From the NCBI GenBank assembly GCA_036376775.1, contig DASUZP010000056.1, forward strand, positions 1 to 29,729: DNA of 29,729 nt, read 5' to 3'. Within the stretch, counting starts at the first letter, position 1. Every line of letters starts with the position of its first letter. Origin of the DNA: VRUE01 sp036376775. GTDB lineage: Bacteria > Actinomycetota > Thermoleophilia > Solirubrobacterales > 70-9. The notes beneath the pieces were generated by a model. It worked only from the letters and a program-made list of their open reading frames with translations, made no database searches and was not told the origin of the DNA. Of the stretch, positions 7,672-14,725 are shown in pieces. A program made the position numbers and the translations under genes.

Positions 7672-8634
7672 ATGGACCTTCCCATGAACCTCGCATTGAC
7701 TGAGCCGTTGCACGCACGAGCAGGCGTGAAGTTCGTCCGCCGCAAGGACGACCTGCGGGCGCTGCTTGCCCCCGCGCGCCACGAGGGCCGTTCGATCGGC
7801 CTGGTGCCGACGATGGGCTACCTGCACGAGGGTCACCTCTCGCTGCTGCATGCCGCCCGCGCGGAGTGCGACCTGGTTGTGATGAGCCTCTTCGTCAACC
7901 CGACCCAGTTCGGCCCCGGCGAGGACCTGGACCGCTATCCGCGCGACGAGGAGCGCGACGCCGAGCTGGCAGGTGAGGCCGGCGTCGATCTGATCTACGC
8001 GCCCGCGGTCGAGGAGGTCTATCCCGAGGGCTTCTCGACGGGAGTCGAGGTCGTTGGGTTGACCGAGGTCCTCTGCGGCGATCCCGGTCGGCGCGGTCCC
8101 GACCACTTTCGCGGCGTCACCACGGTCGTCGCCAAGCTCTTCAACAGCGTCGGGCCCGATGTCGCCTACTTCGGTCAGAAGGACGCTCAGCAGCTGACGG
8201 CGATCCGGCGTATGGTCCGCGACCTCGACATCCCGGTCCGGATCGAGGCACTGCCGATCGTGCGCGAGCCCGACGGCCTCGCGATGAGCTCGCGCAACGC
8301 CTACCTCGGAGCCGAGGATCGACAGCGGGCGACGGCGCTCTCCCGGGCGCTGCGCGAGGTCGCCCGCGCCGCCCGCGCCGGCTCGCTTGCCGCCGCGCTC
8401 GACGCCGGCCGGCGCGAGCTGGAGGCGGCGGGAGTCGAGCCGGAGTACCTCGAGGCCCGCGACGCGGAGAACTTGGAGCCGGTGGCCGAGCTGAACGGCC
8501 GTCCGGTACTGGTAGCGGTCGCCGCGCAGTTCGGCAAGGCGCGACTCATAGACAACGTGGAACTTCCCGCCGGCCGGCCTGAAGGTGGACGAGTAGGCCA
8601 CTTTCAGGTCCGTCGGCCAGAAAAGGAGAACTGA
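7672..8634 (+). CDS. panC: Pantothenate synthetase
   Basis: PanC joins pantoate and beta-alanine with ATP in the last step of vitamin B5 synthesis. It has 320 residues in the usual range. PTMGYLHEGHLSL (from residue 46) holds the nucleotide-binding HxGH-type motif. FVNPTQFGPGEDLDRYPRD, YFGQKDAQQ and the KMSKS-equivalent AMSSRNAYL follow in the expected order, and the C-terminal dimer/lid domain is intact. ATG 7672 is used; an in-frame ATG at 7684 is equally possible and neither has a strong ribosome site. The stop overlaps the panD ATG by one base (TGATG). It is first of panC-panD-panB, so beta-alanine and ketopantoate supply are co-transcribed with it. Residues after about 295 are a poorly conserved tail. 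Confidence 0.97.
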   Translation: MDLPMNLALTEPLHARAGVKFVRRKDDLRALLAPARHEGRSIGLVPTMGYLHEGHLSLLHAARAECDLVVMSLFVNPTQFGPGEDLDRYPRDEERDAELAGEAGVDLIYAPAVEEVYPEGFSTGVEVVGLTEVLCGDPGRRGPDHFRGVTTVVAKLFNSVGPDVAYFGQKDAQQLTAIRRMVRDLDIPVRIEALPIVREPDGLAMSSRNAYLGAEDRQRATALSRALREVARAARAGSLAAALDAGRRELEAAGVEPEYLEARDAENLEPVAELNGRPVLVAVAAQFGKARLIDNVELPAGRPEGGRVGHFQVRRPEKEN

Positions 8635-9029
8635 TGCAGAGGCAGATGCTCAAGTCCAAGATCCACCGCGCGACGGTCACTGATTGCGATGTCGACTACA
8701 TAGGCAGCATCACCGTCGACACCGAGCTGATGGCGAGCGCCGACCTGATCACCAACGAGCAGGTCCACGTCTGGGACATCGACAACGGCGCCCGCTTCGT
8801 CACCTATGTGATCGACGGCGAGCCGGGATCCGGGACGATGCAGGTCAACGGCGCTGCTGCCCACTTGACCCGGCCGGGTCACAAGATCATCGTCGCCTCC
8901 TTCGGCGCCTACGACGAGAGCGACCTTGAGACCTACTCGCCGGTCGTCGTCCACGTCGACGACGACAACGCCGCCGTCGCCGTCGACAGCCACCCCGAGG
9001 TTCTGCTCTCGCAGGAGGTCCTGTCATGA
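8634..9029 (+). CDS. panD: Aspartate 1-decarboxylase (pyruvoyl enzyme)
   Basis: PanD makes beta-alanine from aspartate for PanC. The 131-residue proenzyme has the expected self-cleavage site, Gly24-Ser25 in YIGSITVD, at the same position as in the E. coli protein when the ATG at 8634 is used; Ser25 becomes the pyruvoyl group. Other family blocks are NEQVHVWDIDNGARF, TYVIDGEPGSG, and NGAAAHL followed by GHKIIVASFG. A good AAAAGGAG ribosome site lies just upstream. The stop overlaps the panB start by four bases (ATGA), so translation of the two is probably coupled. Confidence 0.97.
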   Translation: MQRQMLKSKIHRATVTDCDVDYIGSITVDTELMASADLITNEQVHVWDIDNGARFVTYVIDGEPGSGTMQVNGAAAHLTRPGHKIIVASFGAYDESDLETYSPVVVHVDDDNAAVAVDSHPEVLLSQEVLS

Positions 9030-9928
9030 GCGATCGCCGCCCCGTCACCCTGCCCCGCCTGGCCGAGATGAAGCAGGCAGGCGAACCGATCGTGATGGTC
9101 ACCGCCTACGACTACCCCTCGGCGAGGGTCGCCGAGGAGGCCGGTGTCGATCTCGTTCTCGTCGGCGACACGGCAGCGATGGTCGTGCTCGGGTATCCCG
9201 GCACCGAGGCGGTCTCGATGGACGAGATGGTGATGCTCGGCAAGGCGGTGCGCCGCGGCGTGAAGACGCCGCTGATGGTCGGCGACATGCCGATGGGCAG
9301 CTACGAGGCGAGCAACGAGCTCGCCGTGCAGAGTGCCCAGCGGCTGGTCAAGGAGACCGGCTGCCAGGTGGTCAAGCTGGAGGCCGGTGGAACCTCGGTC
9401 GAGCGGGCGCGGGCGATCGTCCGCGCCGGCATCCCGGTGATGGGCCATGTCGGTCTGACCCCACAGACGGCGACCGCCCTGGGCGGTTACAAGACCCAGG
9501 GCAAGACCGCGCAGGGGGCGATCCAGCTGCTCGAGGACGCCCTTGCCCTGCAGTCGGTCGGCTGCTTCGCGATCGTCTTCGAGGCGGTCCCGGCGGCGAT
9601 CGCCGAGGCGATCGCCCAGCGCCTCGAGATCCCGGCGATCGGGATTGGCGCGGGACGGGCCACGGCGGGACAGGTGCTCGTCTACCACGACCTGCTCGGG
9701 ATCACGACCGGGCGTTCGCCCAAATTCGTCAAGCGCTACGCCGAGATCCACGCGGCGATGGTCGACGGCGTCAGCCGTTACGCGCAGGAGGTGCGCAGCC
9801 ACCGTTTCCCCGAGCCCGAGCACGTCTACGGGGTCGAGCCGGAGGAGCTGGCCGAGTTCCAGCGCTACCTGGAGCAGAAGGTCGGGATCGGCTCCACGGC
9901 GTCATGGGTTTGGGAGCCGCTGCCGTGA
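9026..9928 (+). CDS. panB: 3-Methyl-2-oxobutanoate hydroxymethyltransferase
   Basis: PanB adds a hydroxymethyl group from methylenetetrahydrofolate to alpha-ketoisovalerate, giving ketopantoate, the first committed step to pantothenate. It has 300 residues as a TIM-barrel. Family motifs are MVTAYDYPSARVAEEAGVD, LVGDTAAMVVLGYPGT, GDMPMGSYEAS, VKLEAG, VMGHVGLTPQ and IGIGAG, including the metal-binding Asp residues (in VGDTA and GDMPM) and Glu (in LEAG and FEAVP). The ATG overlaps the panD stop. The final TGA is followed with no gap by the inverted-repeat element at 9929. The ketopantoate reductase of the pathway is not in this window. Confidence 0.97.
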   Translation: MSDRRPVTLPRLAEMKQAGEPIVMVTAYDYPSARVAEEAGVDLVLVGDTAAMVVLGYPGTEAVSMDEMVMLGKAVRRGVKTPLMVGDMPMGSYEASNELAVQSAQRLVKETGCQVVKLEAGGTSVERARAIVRAGIPVMGHVGLTPQTATALGGYKTQGKTAQGAIQLLEDALALQSVGCFAIVFEAVPAAIAEAIAQRLEIPAIGIGAGRATAGQVLVYHDLLGITTGRSPKFVKRYAEIHAAMVDGVSRYAQEVRSHRFPEPEHVYGVEPEELAEFQRYLEQKVGIGSTASWVWEPLP

Positions 9929-10041
9929 GGAGGTATCCCGGCAGGGGCTCCACTTAACTTTTTCCGAAGGCAGTTGTCGGCTGTCCGCCGGCGTCGCCGC
10001 GGAAAAAGTACAAGACGTTCCGCCCCTGCCGGGATACCTCC
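9929..10041. repeat. Nested inverted-repeat element (113 bp) between panB and the glycosylase gene
   Basis: A perfect 20-base inverted repeat (GGAGGTATCCCGGCAGGGGC at 9929-9948, its complement at 10022-10041) encloses a perfect 10-base inner repeat (ACTTTTTCCG at 9957-9966 and 10000-10009). The element begins at the first base after the panB stop and ends 23 bases before the next start codon. A strong hairpin would be expected in either RNA or single-stranded DNA. Its layout (outer GC arms, inner A/T-tract arms, unpaired centre) parallels the elements at 18056 and 19467. It could act as a terminator for panB or be a REP/MITE-like repeat. Confidence 0.75.
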
Positions 10042-10051
10042 CGTGCGGCGT

Positions 10052-10057
10052 TAGCAT
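10052..10057 (+). promoter_or_regulatory. -10 box for a probably leaderless glycosylase transcript
   Basis: TAGCAT fits TANNNT and ends 7 bases before the ATG at 10065. Transcription would begin at or next to the start codon, and no ribosome-binding site precedes the ATG, as expected for a leaderless mRNA. Confidence 0.4.
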
Positions 10058-10064
10058 TGCCCCG

Positions 10065-10739
10065 ATGACGGCCGAGGAGCGGCGTGCGGAGCTGGTCTCT
10101 CTCTACGAAGAGGTCAAGGCGTGCACTAAATGTCCGTTGCACGAGACGCGGACCAAAGCTGTGTTTGGGGCGGGGAACGCCGACGCCGAGGTGATGTTCG
10201 TCGGCGAGGCGCCCGGGGCCGAAGAGGATCGTCAGGGGCTGCCCTTCGTCGGCCGCGCCGGGCAGCTGCTCAACCAGATGCTCGAGGGCATCGGGCTTTC
10301 GCGGGATGACGTCTTCATCGCCAACGTGCTGAAGAGCCGCCCGCCCGGAAATCGCGATCCCCAGCCGCTGGAGATCGAAGCCTGCCGTCCTTACCTGTTC
10401 GAGCAGGTGAGGCTGATCGAGCCGCGCGTCGTCTGCACCCTGGGCAACTTCGCGACCAAGCTGCTGAGCGGCAACCCGGCCGGGATCACGCGGGTGCGGG
10501 GAACACCGCAGGTGCACGAGCTGGGCGGTCGCACGGTCTTTCTGCTGCCGCTCTTTCACCCGGCGGCCGCGCTGCGCACGCCGGCGGTCAAGGAGACGCT
10601 GCAGGCCGACTTCGAGCTGCTGCCGCAGCTGCTCTCCGGGCCGCCTCCCGGCGGGGTGGATCTGGAGGAGCAGGTCGAGGAGGAGCCGGCGCCCGCCCAG
10701 CCCGAGCCGCCGGCCGATCAGCTCGACATGTTCGGTTGA
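10065..10739 (+). CDS. Family 4 uracil-DNA glycosylase with 4Fe-4S cluster
   Basis: This enzyme of 224 residues removes uracil from DNA. The water-activating motif GEAPGAEED is at 47-55, the catalytic loop HPAAALR begins at His165, and four cysteines at 20, 23, 107 and 124 fit the spacing of cluster ligands in family 4 enzymes (C-x2-C, then two about 17 residues apart). After the catalytic domain a Pro/Glu-rich linker of about 40 residues leads to a C-terminus ending QLDMFG; QLDMF matches the bacterial sliding-clamp-binding consensus QL(S/D)LF. The ATG has no ribosome site and sits 7 bases from a -10 hexamer. Its stop is overlapped by the TTG of tsaE. Longer upstream frames run through the inverted-repeat element and were not used. 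Confidence 0.95.
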   Translation: MTAEERRAELVSLYEEVKACTKCPLHETRTKAVFGAGNADAEVMFVGEAPGAEEDRQGLPFVGRAGQLLNQMLEGIGLSRDDVFIANVLKSRPPGNRDPQPLEIEACRPYLFEQVRLIEPRVVCTLGNFATKLLSGNPAGITRVRGTPQVHELGGRTVFLLPLFHPAAALRTPAVKETLQADFELLPQLLSGPPPGGVDLEEQVEEEPAPAQPEPPADQLDMFG

Positions 10740-11179
10740 GCGGCGTGGGGGAGGCGGTCGAGAGCGGCTCCGCGGCCGAGACCGAATCCGTCGGGGCGCG
10801 GCTTGCCGCCGGCCTCGGTCCGGGCGACGTCGTCGTCGTCCACGGCGAGCTGGGCGCCGGCAAGACGACCCTGATCCGCGGCGCCTGCCGGGCGCTCGGG
10901 GTCGAGGGGCCGGTCACCTCGCCCACCTTCACGATCGGCCAGCGTTACCACGGTCGTCTGCCGGTATCCCACCTCGATCTCTACCGCCTCGGCGGGCTCG
11001 AGGACGAGGACCCGGCGCTGCTCGAGGACTACCTCGACGCCGCCTCGGTCGCATTCCTCGAGTGGCCCACCCTGGCGCAGCCGCAGCTGTCCGGCCGGCG
11101 CGTCCTGGAGGTCCGCCTCGTCCATCTCGACGGCGATAGGCGGCAAATAGAATGGGGCGGCGCATCGGCGCCCAGATAA
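10736..11179 (+). CDS. tsaE: tRNA t6A synthesis ATPase TsaE
   Basis: TsaE is the small P-loop ATPase that works with TsaB and TsaD to make N6-threonylcarbamoyladenosine at position 37 of ANN-decoding tRNAs. Walker A is GELGAGKTT (residues 37-45). The blocks VTSPTFTIGQRY and HLDLYRL, and the later FLEWP, are diagnostic of the family. Length is 147 residues. The start is TTG at 10736, overlapping the glycosylase stop (TTGA); GTG at 10745 is an alternative that would remove three residues. The partner genes tsaB and tsaD follow, separated from tsaE by a small secreted-protein gene. Confidence 0.93.
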   Translation: MSGVGEAVESGSAAETESVGARLAAGLGPGDVVVVHGELGAGKTTLIRGACRALGVEGPVTSPTFTIGQRYHGRLPVSHLDLYRLGGLEDEDPALLEDYLDAASVAFLEWPTLAQPQLSGRRVLEVRLVHLDGDRRQIEWGGASAPR

Positions 11180-11207
11180 GCGTGTTTTGGAGGGGGATGC
11201 TGCCCTG

Positions 11208-11213
11208 TAGCAT
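11208..11213 (+). promoter_or_regulatory. Possible -10 box for the secreted-protein gene
   Basis: TAGCAT in the 70-base gap after tsaE fits the -10 pattern and would give a leader of about 30 bases carrying GAAGGAGG just before the ATG at 11250. It is the same hexamer as at 10052-10057. No good -35 is seen. Confidence 0.35.
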
Positions 11214-11249
11214 CGCCCGCGTAGGCAAATCGAAGGAGGAACGCGCCAC

Positions 11250-11624
11250 ATGAGGGGACTGAAGACGCTGACGGCGATCGGGTTGGGGTTGGCTCTGTTG
11301 GTCAGCGCATCTTCGGCTTCGGCGAAAGGCGCGGCGTTCAAGCACTACGTTGCCTGCGGTCTCTCGCAGAAGGCGAAACCGGCGCACATCTGCCAGAAGT
11401 CGCGCAAAAAGGGCGCCTTCTTCCGCAGTAACAGGGGCGACGTCTTCTACACGGTCTGCGTCAAATTCCCGACCAAAAAAAACCTCTGCGCACCCAAACA
11501 GGAAGCGGTCAAGGGCACGCTCTACGTCAACAAGATCACCTCCAACATCCCCGGCAAGCACCGGGTGAGCTGGTTCGTGCGGGGCAAGCGGGTCGGTTCC
11601 TTCATCTTCACGGTTTCGGAGTAG
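11250..11624 (+). CDS. Small secreted protein with four cysteines, 124 aa
   Basis: I do not recognise a named family. A typical signal peptide (basic MRGLK, a hydrophobic stretch to residue 18, cleavage predicted after ASA at residue 25) leads a mature protein of about 99 basic residues. Cysteines at 36, 48, 70 and 80 could make two disulfides, and the alternating pattern near the end (HRVSWFVRGKRVGSFIFTV) suggests a small beta-sandwich. The ribosome site is strong (GGAGGA). It lies inside the tsa gene block between tsaE and tsaB, where a secreted protein is not expected, and it has its own possible promoter. Function unknown. Confidence 0.85.
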   Translation: MRGLKTLTAIGLGLALLVSASSASAKGAAFKHYVACGLSQKAKPAHICQKSRKKGAFFRSNRGDVFYTVCVKFPTKKNLCAPKQEAVKGTLYVNKITSNIPGKHRVSWFVRGKRVGSFIFTVSE

Positions 11625-11631
11625 CGGAACG

Positions 11632-12339
11632 CTGATAACCGTCGGCTTCGACACGGCGACCGCCGACACCGCCGTCGCCGCGGTGGGCGACGGCGAGGTG
11701 CTCCACGAGGCGCTGCTCGGTCTTTCCGAGAAGGGCGGCCCGCAGCACACCACGGCGCTGCTGGGGGAGCTCGAGCTGGCGGCGGAGGCCGCCGGCGGCT
11801 GGGCGGCGGTCGACCGGATCGCGGTCGGCGTCGGTCCCGGCTCTTTCACCGGCCTGCGCGTGGGGATCGCCACCGCGCGGGCGCTCGCCCTGAGCGCCGG
11901 TCTGCCACTGAGCGGCGCCGGCACCCTCGATGCCCTGGGACGCGGTCTCGGCGAGCTGGCCGACGGCCGGCGCTGCCTCGCTGTCCTCGATGCCCGCCGC
12001 GGCGAGGTTGCGGCGGCCGTCTTTGCGGCGGCGGGCGAGCGGCTGTGGGGGCCTTGGCTGGGGACCCCGGAGGAGCTTGCCACGCGGATCCCCGCGTTAC
12101 CCGAGGCGGCGCTGTGCGGCGGATCTGGCGCGGTACGATTTCGACAGCAGTTGACGAATCGGGCTGTCGAGATCCCTGACGACGCCGACCCCGTGCACCG
12201 CGTCGCCGCGCGGCACATCTGCGCACTTGCGGCGGCCGGTTCGGGCGAGGACGAGTCGGGCTCCGTCGCCCCGATCTACCTGAGGCCCCCCGATGCAGAA
12301 CGGTGGCGTGAGCGAGACTCTCTCCAAGCAGCCGAGTGA
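11632..12339 (+). CDS. tsaB: tRNA t6A synthesis protein TsaB (non-canonical start)
   Basis: TsaB is the inactive TsaD-like partner that scaffolds the t6A enzyme complex. The family pattern is clear: ITVGFDTATADTAVAAV at the N-terminus, then VDRIAVGVGPGSFTGLRVGIATARALAL, and a C-terminal half ending near YLRPP. No ATG, GTG or TTG exists in this frame between the upstream in-frame stop (11566) and the GTG at 11683, and the latter would delete the essential first strand. I therefore place the start at CTG 11632, 8 bases after the stop of the secreted-protein gene, with GGAG at 11618-11621. ACG 11629 or ATA 11635 cannot be excluded. The 3' end overlaps rimI. Confidence 0.88.
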   Translation: MITVGFDTATADTAVAAVGDGEVLHEALLGLSEKGGPQHTTALLGELELAAEAAGGWAAVDRIAVGVGPGSFTGLRVGIATARALALSAGLPLSGAGTLDALGRGLGELADGRRCLAVLDARRGEVAAAVFAAAGERLWGPWLGTPEELATRIPALPEAALCGGSGAVRFRQQLTNRAVEIPDDADPVHRVAARHICALAAAGSGEDESGSVAPIYLRPPDAERWRERDSLQAAE

Positions 12340-12778
12340 GCTGAGCGGCGATCCGCCGGTGCGGCGGCTTGCCTACAGCGACCTGCCGGCTGTGATCTCG
12401 ATCGAGCGGCGCTCCTTCCCGGCGCCGTGGTCGCTGGCGATGTTCGTGCTCGAGCTCTCGAAGCCGTCGGGCATCTGCCTCGCCGCGACCGAGGGCGACG
12501 AGCTGCTCGGCTACCTCGTCTGCTCCCGCTACGACCGCGTCTGGCATGTGATGAACGTCGCCGTCGCTCCGCAACGCCGCCGGCGCGGCGTCGCCAGTCG
12601 CCTGATCTCGCAGCTGATCGCCGAGGCCGGCGCCGAGCTCCCCTTCACGCTCGAGGTGCGGGTCTCCAATCGCGATGCGATCGCGATGTACGAGCGGCTC
12701 GGCTTCCGCTCGGCCGGCGTGCGGCCTCGCTACTACCAGGACAACGGCGAGGACGCCCTGATCATGTGGCTGGATTGA
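12293..12778 (+). CDS. rimI: Ribosomal protein S18-type N-acetyltransferase RimI
   Basis: RimI is a GNAT-fold enzyme that acetylates protein N-termini, classically ribosomal protein S18. Recognised blocks are SDLPAVISIERRSFPAPWS, the acetyl-CoA loop VAPQRRRRGVASRLI, LEVRVSNRDAIAMYERLGF and a closing RPRYYQDNGEDALIM. With ATG 12293 it has 161 residues and overlaps tsaB by 47 bases. A GTG at 12359 would remove the poorly conserved first 22 residues and the overlap, and is a fair alternative. The stop is overlapped by the TTG of tsaD (TTGA). The tsaB-rimI-tsaD order is common in bacteria. Confidence 0.94.
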   Translation: MQNGGVSETLSKQPSELSGDPPVRRLAYSDLPAVISIERRSFPAPWSLAMFVLELSKPSGICLAATEGDELLGYLVCSRYDRVWHVMNVAVAPQRRRRGVASRLISQLIAEAGAELPFTLEVRVSNRDAIAMYERLGFRSAGVRPRYYQDNGEDALIMWLD

Positions 12779-13791
12779 GCTCCTTGATCCTGGCGATCGA
12801 GACCTCCTGCGACGACACCTGCGCCGCCGTCGTCGACGGCGCGGACATCCTCTCCAACCTGATCTCCTCGCAGGACGAGGCGCACGCGAAGTTCGGCGGG
12901 ATCGTCCCCGAGGTCGCCTCGCGCCATCACCTCGATCTGGCCGTGCCGGTGGTCGAGGCGGCGCTCGCCGAGGCCGCTGTTTCGCTCGACCGGATCGAGG
13001 CGGTAGCGGTCACCGCCGGCCCCGGCCTGATCGGTGCGCTCCTGGTCGGTCTCAGCACCGCCAAGGCGATCGCCGCGCCGCGCCGCCTGCCCTTGATCCC
13101 GGTCGACCACCTGCAGGGACACGTCGCCGCCAACTTCCTCGCCCCGGAACCGCTCGAGCCGCCCTTCCTCTGCCTGGTGGCGAGCGGCGGCCACACGATG
13201 TTGGCGGGGGTGCGCGACCACGCCGGCCACGAGGTGCTCGGGCAGACGCTCGACGACGCCGCCGGCGAGGCCTTCGACAAGGTCGCCCGCCTGCTCGGCC
13301 TCGGCTTTCCCGGCGGCCCGGCGCTGCAGCGGCTCGCCGAGAATGGCGACCCGGCGGCGTTCGAGCTACCGGTGGCGATGGCGCGAGATCCGGGGCTGGA
13401 CTTCAGCTTCAGCGGCCTCAAGACGGCGCTCGTCTACCTCTGTCGCGACCTCGGGCCCGACGGGGTGCAGGCGCGCCGTGCAGACCTGGCCGCCAGTTTC
13501 CAGGCAGCCGCCGTCGGACAGCTGATCTCGAAACTGAAGCGGGCGTTGAAGCGCGGCGACTGGGAGGCGGTGGCGCTGGGCGGCGGCGTCGCCGCCAACG
13601 GCCCGCTGCGCGAGGCGGTGGCGGCGCTCTGCGAGGAACGCGGCGTGAGGCTCAAGCTGGTGCCGCTGAAGCTCTGCACCGACAACGCCGCGATGATCGG
13701 CTCCGCCGCCCGCTTCGCGCCGGCGCTGCCCTACCCGGACTACCTCTCTTACGACGCGTTCCCCAGCAGCCGCCCGCCTGTGCCGGCATGA
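12775..13791 (+). CDS. tsaD: tRNA N6-threonylcarbamoyltransferase TsaD
   Basis: TsaD transfers the threonylcarbamoyl group onto A37 of tRNA. It is the conserved catalytic subunit of the t6A complex. The 338-residue protein begins ILAIETSCDDT (phosphate-binding), with the metal-binding HLQGH at His112 and His116, and SGGHTML near residue 140. Later blocks are LDDAAGEAFDKVARLLGL, FSFSGLKTA and the second metal/ATP region ALGGGVAANGPLRE ... CTDNAAMIG. The start is TTG 12775, overlapping the rimI stop; TTG 12784 would be a shorter alternative. The TGA stop overlaps the next gene as ATGA. Confidence 0.96.
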   Translation: MSSLILAIETSCDDTCAAVVDGADILSNLISSQDEAHAKFGGIVPEVASRHHLDLAVPVVEAALAEAAVSLDRIEAVAVTAGPGLIGALLVGLSTAKAIAAPRRLPLIPVDHLQGHVAANFLAPEPLEPPFLCLVASGGHTMLAGVRDHAGHEVLGQTLDDAAGEAFDKVARLLGLGFPGGPALQRLAENGDPAAFELPVAMARDPGLDFSFSGLKTALVYLCRDLGPDGVQARRADLAASFQAAAVGQLISKLKRALKRGDWEAVALGGGVAANGPLREAVAALCEERGVRLKLVPLKLCTDNAAMIGSAARFAPALPYPDYLSYDAFPSSRPPVPA

Positions 13792-14045
13792 GCGCCGAGC
13801 TCATCCTCTACTCGCGGCCGGGCTGCCACCTCTGCGAGCAGGCGTTGGAGGAGCTCGTCGCGCTGCACGGGGAGGGCTACCGCTTCGAGCTGCGCGAGGT
13901 CGACATCGAGAGCGACGACGCCCTCCTGCGCAGCATGCTCGAGCGCATTCCGGTGCTCGAGCTGAACGGCGAGGTCGTCTCCGAGCTGGTCCTGGACCAA
14001 ACCTCCGTTCGGGCCCGGCTCGATACTGTGGGGGCCGATGATTGA
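13788..14045 (+). CDS. Glutaredoxin-like protein, 85 aa
   Basis: This small thioredoxin-fold protein begins LILYSRPGCHLCEQALEEL, with a CxxC-type redox pair (CHLC near residues 13-16) and a cis-Pro region ERIPVLELNGEVV typical of glutaredoxin-like proteins. It may reduce disulfides or glutathione-type mixed disulfides, but no substrate can be assigned. It overlaps tsaD by four bases (ATGA) and rex by eight bases, so it is embedded in the operon. Confidence 0.87.
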   Translation: MSAELILYSRPGCHLCEQALEELVALHGEGYRFELREVDIESDDALLRSMLERIPVLELNGEVVSELVLDQTSVRARLDTVGADD

Positions 14046-14709
14046 GGAGGCCGTGGAGGATCGCGGAGTGCCGGGAGGACTGATCGCCGATGGCGAGCGT
14101 CTCTCGCTCGGTGTCGCCGCACGCCTCTCGCGCTACCTGCAGGTGCTGATCCAGGCCCGCAAGATGGGCCGCGAGACGATCTCCTCGCAGGAACTCTCCG
14201 ACTACACCCACATCAATCCGACCCAGATCCGCCGCGATCTCTCCGGCTTCGGCAAGTTCGGCAAGCGCGGCGTCGGCTACAACGTCGATTCGCTGGTCGC
14301 GGAGATCCGCAAGATCCTGCGCACCTCGGGCCAGCACAACATCGCCCTCTTCGGCGCCGGCAACCTCGGCCAGGCGATCGCCAGCTCCGACATCTTCGCC
14401 GACCACGGCTTCGAGGTCGTCGCCATGTTCGACATCGACCCCTCCGTGGTCGGCTCGCAGGTCGGCAGCCTGCAGGTACGCGATTTCGGCGAGCTCGAGG
14501 CGGTCGTCTCCGAGCAGGAGATCGTCGTCGGCGTGCTGGCGGTCCCTGCCGCCGCGGCCCAGGCCGTCGCCGACCGCCTGGTCGAGGCCGGGGTGAAGAT
14601 CATCTTCAACTACTCCGAGCAGCTGCTGCAGGTCCCGCCGGAGGTGACGGTGCACACCTCGAGCCCCGCTGTCGATCTCCTCTACGCGCTCTACTTCTAC
14701 CTGGCCTGA
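14038..14709 (+). CDS. rex: Redox-sensing transcriptional repressor Rex
   Basis: Rex binds DNA when the NADH/NAD+ ratio is low and leaves it when NADH rises, tying respiration and fermentation genes to redox state. The 223-residue protein has a winged-helix N-terminal part (SRYLQVLIQARKMGRETISSQELSDYTHINPTQIRRDLSGFG), a NAD-binding loop GAGNLG at 106-111, and a C-terminal tail ending YALYFYLA that swaps between subunits in known structures. It overlaps the glutaredoxin-like gene by eight bases. No clear Rex operator (TTGTGA-type palindrome) was found in the window, so its targets here are unknown. Confidence 0.95.
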   Translation: MIEEAVEDRGVPGGLIADGERLSLGVAARLSRYLQVLIQARKMGRETISSQELSDYTHINPTQIRRDLSGFGKFGKRGVGYNVDSLVAEIRKILRTSGQHNIALFGAGNLGQAIASSDIFADHGFEVVAMFDIDPSVVGSQVGSLQVRDFGELEAVVSEQEIVVGVLAVPAAAAQAVADRLVEAGVKIIFNYSEQLLQVPPEVTVHTSSPAVDLLYALYFYLA

Positions 14710-14725
14710 AACGGAGCTCGATCCC

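Noticed and set aside
6364..8601. Long minus-strand open frame across panC and the acyltransferase
   Set aside because: Only its last 38 codons are a plausible gene; the rest is antisense to panC and the acyltransferase and shows no conserved pattern.
14038..14709. Rex operator (TTGTGA-type palindrome) in or near the rex operon
   Set aside because: No convincing match was found by eye in the intergenic stretches of the window.
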